Below the pieces are notes generated by a model. That model searched no databases. It was not told the origin of the DNA and was given only the letters and a program-made list of their open reading frames with translations. Made by a program: the position numbers and the translations under genes. DNA of 64,000 nt, taken from assembly GCA_016185185.1 (NCBI GenBank), contig JACPOD010000023.1, forward strand, positions 1-64,000, given 5' to 3'. Origin of the DNA: Sphingobacteriales bacterium. Lineage in GTDB: Bacteria > Bacteroidota > Bacteroidia > Chitinophagales > Chitinophagaceae. Positions 59,561-64,000 of this stretch are shown one piece after another (the first letter of the stretch is position 1; each line of letters starts with the position of its first letter).

Positions 59561-61126
59561 CTATTCAACCGTTAGTACATAATTCAATTTATTGTAGCCT
59601 GTTGCATCTTCCCACACATTTTGATTACCCAAACGAATAGCAAATTCAGAGCGGCTGGAAATAGAGGTATATTTATCCGGCATGTTTAACAGTACATCGT
59701 ATGTTCCTGGTGCAATATCAGCAGGCAGCGTAAAAGTCTGCTCCAGTTTAACAGAGCCGGGAAACCATCTCCTGATATCAGTAGTAAAATCAAATTTCTT
59801 TATATCGCCTGTGGTTTTATTTCGTAACAGCAATTGAACCGGCCTGGCATTGTATGGAGAGGTATAACCAATATTATCAAGATTAATAGTAACCTTCAAT
59901 GCGTTACCTGCTTTGGCTTTATTGGGGAAAGTAGCGTCTTTTAAAACAAAACGATAACCTAATTTTATTTTTATACTACCCATACATCCTCCGGTTTGCC
60001 AATCATTAGTCACAGCGGTGTTATATCCTGAATTTAAAAAGCTGTAATGCATCTCTCCCATTTCTGTTTCGGCACGGCCAGCGGTTTCACAATCATTTTG
60101 CGGACTAAATGCATCATCACAAGTTTCTCCGCCAACAACAACATATTTACTATCCTGCTTTTGATAATTACGCAGACTGCTTACTGTATTATTATCGCTT
60201 TGTGCAGATGTTGTACTGTTACCATAATCATCAAACGTCCCATAATCGTCTGTACTGCTTAAAAAACAATCATTGTGAAATCCAATTCTTGCTTTATCAG
60301 ATTCATTAAATCCTTCCGCATCTGTTAAAGCCGCACTGGTTATACCGGCTGTTATTCCATAAACAAAGCGTTGCTTAAACTGCGGCACACGTACCTGTAT
60401 CATCCTGTCCTTCGGCAATGCGTTTAATAAAGCCTGCAAAACTTCAATCCGGTCCTGCCAGTTGTTATCAAGTAATTTCCCCTGGCCTGCATTGGCAGAT
60501 GCGTCGCCAAAATAATCAGTAAAATAATTTTCGCCCCAAATACCAATAAAACCCAATTGCATGCAGGCAATAACATCAGCATTACCGGTAAGCAATGGTT
60601 TTAGTTGTGTAATATGATTTAATACTACAGATTTTGGCGCATCCCCGTATGGCGGACAGGCAAAACCAACAGGGCAAGGGCCGGAAACAGTAGTGGTTGT
60701 ATAATTAAAACGCAAAATCAATTTTACTCCTGCCTGTCTTGCCGCATCAAAGTCAGCCTTTATTTTATTGAGTAAATCATCCGTTAATGGAAGATTATTA
60801 AATCCTGTTAGAATATAATTACGAAACACAAGACTGCTCATCACTTTATAATTAGCCCCGGAAATTCCCTGTTCACTACGGTAACTTTTTAACGTTATTG
60901 CATTCAATGGAACAAAATTACTGGCACTGGTTTCTACATGGCGGTAAAAACCACGTTCCGGATTGGGAAAATCAGTTGCGTCAGCTGTATAGGTAACTGT
61001 TGTAGTGCTCGATACAGGTGGATTATTTTGTCCGCCTGAGTTGGATTTATGGCAACCAAATACAATTATGATGATGATGCATACTAATAATTTCGAAACT
61101 GAAAGCCAATGGCGCAAAGGTGTCAT
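59561..61126 (-). CDS. DUF4874/DUF4832 lipoprotein, paralogue B
   Basis: 521 residues. Lipobox IIVFGC (Cys25) after a hydrophobic segment. The N-terminal DUF4874 domain (about 45-250) has FPNPERGFYRHVE, LRFNYTTT, ACPPYGDAPKSVVLNHITQL, GFIGIWGENYFTDYFG and KDRMIQVRVPQFKQRFVYG; it has TIM-barrel character as in glycoside hydrolases. The C-terminal DUF4832 domain (about 260-520) has VVGGETCDDAFSPQNDC and beta-sandwich strands. Acidic residues in GENY and GGETCDD are candidates for catalysis or binding. Probably acts on glycans at the cell surface; no activity is known to me. 14 bases after its paralogue. Confidence 0.85.
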   Translation of the reverse strand: MTPLRHWLSVSKLLVCIIIIIVFGCHKSNSGGQNNPPVSSTTTVTYTADATDFPNPERGFYRHVETSASNFVPLNAITLKSYRSEQGISGANYKVMSSLVFRNYILTGFNNLPLTDDLLNKIKADFDAARQAGVKLILRFNYTTTTVSGPCPVGFACPPYGDAPKSVVLNHITQLKPLLTGNADVIACMQLGFIGIWGENYFTDYFGDASANAGQGKLLDNNWQDRIEVLQALLNALPKDRMIQVRVPQFKQRFVYGITAGITSAALTDAEGFNESDKARIGFHNDCFLSSTDDYGTFDDYGNSTTSAQSDNNTVSSLRNYQKQDSKYVVVGGETCDDAFSPQNDCETAGRAETEMGEMHYSFLNSGYNTAVTNDWQTGGCMGSIKIKLGYRFVLKDATFPNKAKAGNALKVTINLDNIGYTSPYNARPVQLLLRNKTTGDIKKFDFTTDIRRWFPGSVKLEQTFTLPADIAPGTYDVLLNMPDKYTSISSRSEFAIRLGNQNVWEDATGYNKLNYVLTVE

Positions 61127-61140
61127 ACAAATAAATTTTA

Positions 61141-62640
61141 TTAATGAATCCGCAGGCTATGGTTGAGTGAATTGTAACCGGTAGTTTCTTCCCACAGATT
61201 TTCGTTAGCCAATTTTACAGAATATTCCGGCTGCTTTTGCAGTAAAACGTTTGCATCAGGTAAAAAGAGGTACAACTTATACTTTCCGGGTATAATGTGT
61301 GTTGGCAATTTTAATGTTCTTTGTATTGTATACAACCCACTGTACAAAAGCTGAGGATTGATATTCAAATTAAGCATAATTTCTTTGCCTGACTCAGTAT
61401 TACGTAACACCAGTTTAACCGGACGCTTATTATACATAGAAGCATAGCCTGCATTTTCAATTTGCAATTGAATTTTTAAACTACCATTTTTCACAATAGC
61501 AGGCAGCATTGCTTTTTTAAGAATAAACCGGTAGCCTAACTGTCTTTTAATAGTATACAAACAACCCAAACTGTCCCAATCACTGATTACATCTGTATTA
61601 TAGTAAGTATTCAAATAGCTGTAATGCATTTGCCGCATTTCTTCCTCAGCAAAACCGGCAGGAGCACAATCATTTTGCGGACTATAAGCATCGTCACAGG
61701 TTTCTCCTCCTACGGCCACATAGCGGCTGTCTGCTTTAAAATATTCCCTCAAACGTTTATTAGCAGTATCTCTTTTAGATACAGAATTTCCATAGTCATA
61801 AAAAGTGCCATAATCATCTTCTGATGCCAGGAAGCAATCATTATGAAAACCTATACGGGCAATATCTTTCTTTGAAAAAGCTTCATTCGTTGTTAACGAC
61901 CTGCTCATTAATGAAGCCCGTGGCCCATAAACATATCGCTGCTTTATCTGCGGTGTTCTTACCTGCACCATTCTATCCATTGGTAAAGCACCGAGCAATG
62001 CTTTAAGAAATTCATTCCGATGTAACCAGCTGCTGTCCGCAATAACACCGGCACCGTCATTGGAACCACATCCAAAATAATCAGTAAAATAATTTTCACC
62101 CCAAATACCAATAAAACCCTGCTGTAATACTGCTATAACATCTCCATTTTTTCTGAAGAGAGGTTTTAACTGTTTTACATGCATTAACACTATTTCCCTT
62201 GGCGCATCGCCATAAGGGGGACAAATTTTATACTCATCTTTGCAATCACCACCATGCGTTGTATTTACATAGGCAAAGCGCAGTATCATTTTTAAACCGG
62301 CTTCTCTTACGGCATCAAAATCTTTTTGCAGGTTCTGCAAAAAAGATTCAGACAAAGGTTTGTCTTTAAATATATCCAGTTCATATGCCCGGTATATCAA
62401 ACTTACGTTTACAGAGTAGTTGGTTTTAGCAGATTGTTGTGGTGCCGCTCTCAGTTCAGCAAGTTTTTTGGCATCTAATAATTTAAAATCACTTGCCTTT
62501 GTTCCAAAGGGAATATAAAAACCACGTTCAGGGTTAATAATATCTTCTTTGCTCTCTTTATAAGTAACAGTAACGTTTTGTGCAGAAAGCGAATACACAC
62601 AGCAACAAAAAATCAAACCAGTTATAAATTGTTTCATCAT
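61141..62640 (-). CDS. DUF4874/DUF4832 secreted protein, paralogue A
   Basis: 499 residues with a Sec signal peptide (about 1-21, FCCCVYSLSAQ). It shares with the next gene NPERGFYIPFG, RFAYVNTTHGG, ICPPYGDAPREIVLMHVKQL, GFIGIWGENYFTDYFG, DRMVQVRTPQIKQRYVYG and AVGGETCDDAYSPQNDC, so the pair arose by tandem duplication. Unlike paralogue B it has a spacer-free N-terminus and no lipobox Cys at the expected place, suggesting one soluble and one lipid-anchored enzyme. The start ATG overlaps the DUF5009 stop (TGATG). Confidence 0.85.
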   Translation of the reverse strand: MMKQFITGLIFCCCVYSLSAQNVTVTYKESKEDIINPERGFYIPFGTKASDFKLLDAKKLAELRAAPQQSAKTNYSVNVSLIYRAYELDIFKDKPLSESFLQNLQKDFDAVREAGLKMILRFAYVNTTHGGDCKDEYKICPPYGDAPREIVLMHVKQLKPLFRKNGDVIAVLQQGFIGIWGENYFTDYFGCGSNDGAGVIADSSWLHRNEFLKALLGALPMDRMVQVRTPQIKQRYVYGPRASLMSRSLTTNEAFSKKDIARIGFHNDCFLASEDDYGTFYDYGNSVSKRDTANKRLREYFKADSRYVAVGGETCDDAYSPQNDCAPAGFAEEEMRQMHYSYLNTYYNTDVISDWDSLGCLYTIKRQLGYRFILKKAMLPAIVKNGSLKIQLQIENAGYASMYNKRPVKLVLRNTESGKEIMLNLNINPQLLYSGLYTIQRTLKLPTHIIPGKYKLYLFLPDANVLLQKQPEYSVKLANENLWEETTGYNSLNHSLRIH

Positions 62641-63767
62641 CAGAGTTTAAAGAATATTCTTTTTTTATACAACCAGTAACACAATGCCCATTCCGCAAAC
62701 AAGGTACACAATGCAGACAGAACACTCAGCCAGGATTCGTTTATACCTGCCAATCTAAAAACTCCATTGGAGAAAATACTAACAACTCCATTCAGCCACT
62801 GGTGCCCGACAGATTCGAAAAACAAATAGATAAAAATGGAATTCATTCCCACCACTGCCACTATCCAGGCAAAGCGTTGATTCTTTTTAATATCAATCAA
62901 CCAGTAAATAAAAATAAACATCAATATTACCCAGCCAAGTGATGTTAATACAAAAGAACTCGTAGCAATTCGTTTAATGATAGGTGTAATATTGAGTAAA
63001 TCTAGGCTATAGCCGGTAATTAAACAAATGATAGCTGCGATAAACAGCATTTTCATTTTATTGTTTACTGATTCTTCATTCAGCAGCAGTTTGCCAATAG
63101 CCACACCGCCAATAGTATGTATTGCTGTTGGAATGATATTAATAGTCACCCACCCATCGCTGTTAATCTTACCCATCAGCACCATATCCATCCATGAACC
63201 AAAATTTTTTCCAAATACAAATGGCTGGTCATAACCCGGCATCAGTATGAAGCGGTATAAAAATTCAGTGAGCAACAATAACAAAACAGAAACAACTATC
63301 TGCCATTTGATGGATTTCCCGATAATCAAATAAGCTATCAGTGTAGTTATGGAAAGCTGCGTTAATACATTCCATAATTCCCAAACCATTTTGCCGGCGT
63401 AGATACAATGCAAACCGGTACCGCATAAAAACAATTTAAAACAACGGGTTAAAACATGCTTGCCATTTTGCTGCCAGCTTATGCCTGATTGTAATTTCTT
63501 TTGATAAGAAAGATATAACGCTGTTCCCGCCATTGTCATAAAAGCTGGTTGTATCAAATCCCAGAAATGCAAACCATGCCATGGATGATGAAAGAATTGG
63601 TTAACGACTCCGCTTCCAATGGTTCCAAAATTTATTTTCTCCAGCGATTCATACAGCAAACTACTTTCAGCGGCGAGTAAGATCATAATCATTCCCCGCA
63701 TCACATCAAGCGAGAGCAGGCGACCGGCTGGCAATGCATTTACTGGCTTTGAGGAGGTATCGTTCAT
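62640..63767 (-). CDS. DUF5009/heparan-N-acetyltransferase-like membrane protein
   Basis: 375 residues from the ATG at 63767 (eight codons inside the longest frame). About ten transmembrane helices; RLLSLDVMRGMIMILLAAE, FFHHPWHGLHFWDLIQPAFM and GVAIGKLLL are typical of the DUF5009/HGSNAT-like acyltransferase superfamily, in which a His in the first part transfers an acetyl group across the membrane to sugars. Related genes are frequent in Bacteroidota glycan loci. First gene of a three-gene transcript with both DUF4832 genes; divergent from lacI. Confidence 0.87.
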   Translation of the reverse strand: MNDTSSKPVNALPAGRLLSLDVMRGMIMILLAAESSLLYESLEKINFGTIGSGVVNQFFHHPWHGLHFWDLIQPAFMTMAGTALYLSYQKKLQSGISWQQNGKHVLTRCFKLFLCGTGLHCIYAGKMVWELWNVLTQLSITTLIAYLIIGKSIKWQIVVSVLLLLLTEFLYRFILMPGYDQPFVFGKNFGSWMDMVLMGKINSDGWVTINIIPTAIHTIGGVAIGKLLLNEESVNNKMKMLFIAAIICLITGYSLDLLNITPIIKRIATSSFVLTSLGWVILMFIFIYWLIDIKKNQRFAWIVAVVGMNSIFIYLFFESVGHQWLNGVVSIFSNGVFRLAGINESWLSVLSALCTLFAEWALCYWLYKKRIFFKL

Positions 63768-63826
63768 AAAACACGTGCAATATCTTAACATTCATACATC
63801 TATTGTCATATTCCTGTATATTCAGA

Positions 63827-63836
63827 CAAACGTTTG
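63827..63836. promoter_or_regulatory. LacI-type operator between the DUF5009 gene and lacI
   Basis: CAAACGTTTG, a perfect 10-base palindrome (extended CAAACGTTTGCA), placed 35 bases before the lacI start and 60 bases before the divergent DUF5009 gene. It could control both. Confidence 0.78.
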
Positions 63837-63870
63837 CATAATTTTTATATCTTACAATTAGTTTATTTAC

Positions 63871-64000
63871 ATGGAAAACAGATTGCCTACCATAAAAGAA
63901 ATAGCGAAGCAACTCAATATCTCGGTCTCTACCGTGTCACGGGCATTACACGACCATCCCAATATTGGGCTTAGAACAAAAATGCGGGTGCAGCAATTAG
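63871..64000 (+). CDS. LacI-family transcriptional regulator (5' part only)
   Basis: The first 43 codons are in the window and the frame is open at the right edge. MENRLPTIKEIAKQLNIS and then VSTVSRALHDHPNIGL are the typical LacI helix-turn-helix and hinge start (TIKEIA-K-x-L-x-VSxSTVSRAL). It should bind the CAAACG palindromes upstream of itself and of susC and sense a sugar with its missing C-terminal domain. It is the likely local regulator of the glycan locus. Confidence 0.93.
   Translation, partial: MENRLPTIKEIAKQLNISVSTVSRALHDHPNIGLRTKMRVQQL

Overview
The window is chromosomal DNA of a Bacteroidota bacterium, most likely from the family Chitinophagaceae or close to it. The evidence is a SusC/SusD pair, a type IX secretion (T9SS) C-terminal sorting domain, BamD-omega-CoaBC-DUF4835 gene order, DUF4296/DUF4476/DUF4832 families, promoters of the form TTTG-N19-TAnnTTTG, almost no Shine-Dalgarno use, and a 16S-Ile-Ala-23S-5S rRNA operon. 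No species can be named from sequence alone.

Layout. 1-2.9 kb: a tiny aromatic-tailed peptide gene, a membrane-protein gene broken by an 83-bp tandem duplication, a sensor histidine kinase and a NarL/LuxR-type response regulator. 2.9-8.0 kb (minus): a compact operon bamD-rpoZ-coaBC-DUF4835-DUF4296-scoA-scoB. 8.1-9.9 kb: an OmpA-like porin. 9.9-18.1 kb: polyprenyl synthase, recJ, htpG, a T9SS-exported nuclease/phosphatase-fold protein, rpsF-rpsR-rplI and a glycine-rich RRM protein. 18.1-20.6 kb: a shortened aldo/keto reductase and an amidohydrolase. 20.6-24.4 kb is the accessory, decayed part: palindromic repeats, unknown genes, a frameshifted chimeric gene, a perfectly phased 21-bp tandem array, and a tyrosine-recombinase relic carrying one of three identical 61-bp double-hairpin elements. 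24.5-31.2 kb: a sortilin-like beta-propeller protein, lipid kinase, fasciclin, small membrane proteins and a frameshifted lipoprotein. 31.3-35.0 kb (minus): a biotin-dependent acyl-CoA carboxylase operon. 35.3-40.5 kb: secreted proteins and an alpha-2-macroglobulin gene that seems to lack its 5' part. 40.8-46.4 kb (minus): a full rRNA operon driven by three tandem promoters. 46.5-51.6 kb: truA, a DUF4476 protein and an M1 aminopeptidase. 51.6-64 kb: galM-galE and a glycan-uptake locus (DUF5009, two DUF4832 paralogues, SusC, SusD, PKD lipoprotein), with the start of a LacI-family regulator at the right edge.

How parts work together. The right-hand locus looks like a LacI-controlled polysaccharide utilisation locus: LacI-type CAAACG operators lie both upstream of susC and between the DUF5009 gene and lacI. 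The left-hand cassette (peptide, membrane protein, kinase, regulator) has the layout of a peptide-sensing two-component circuit and is the best candidate for an undescribed system, but its membrane component is at present interrupted. Coordinates of RNA ends are estimates from conserved termini; no database search or folding program was run.
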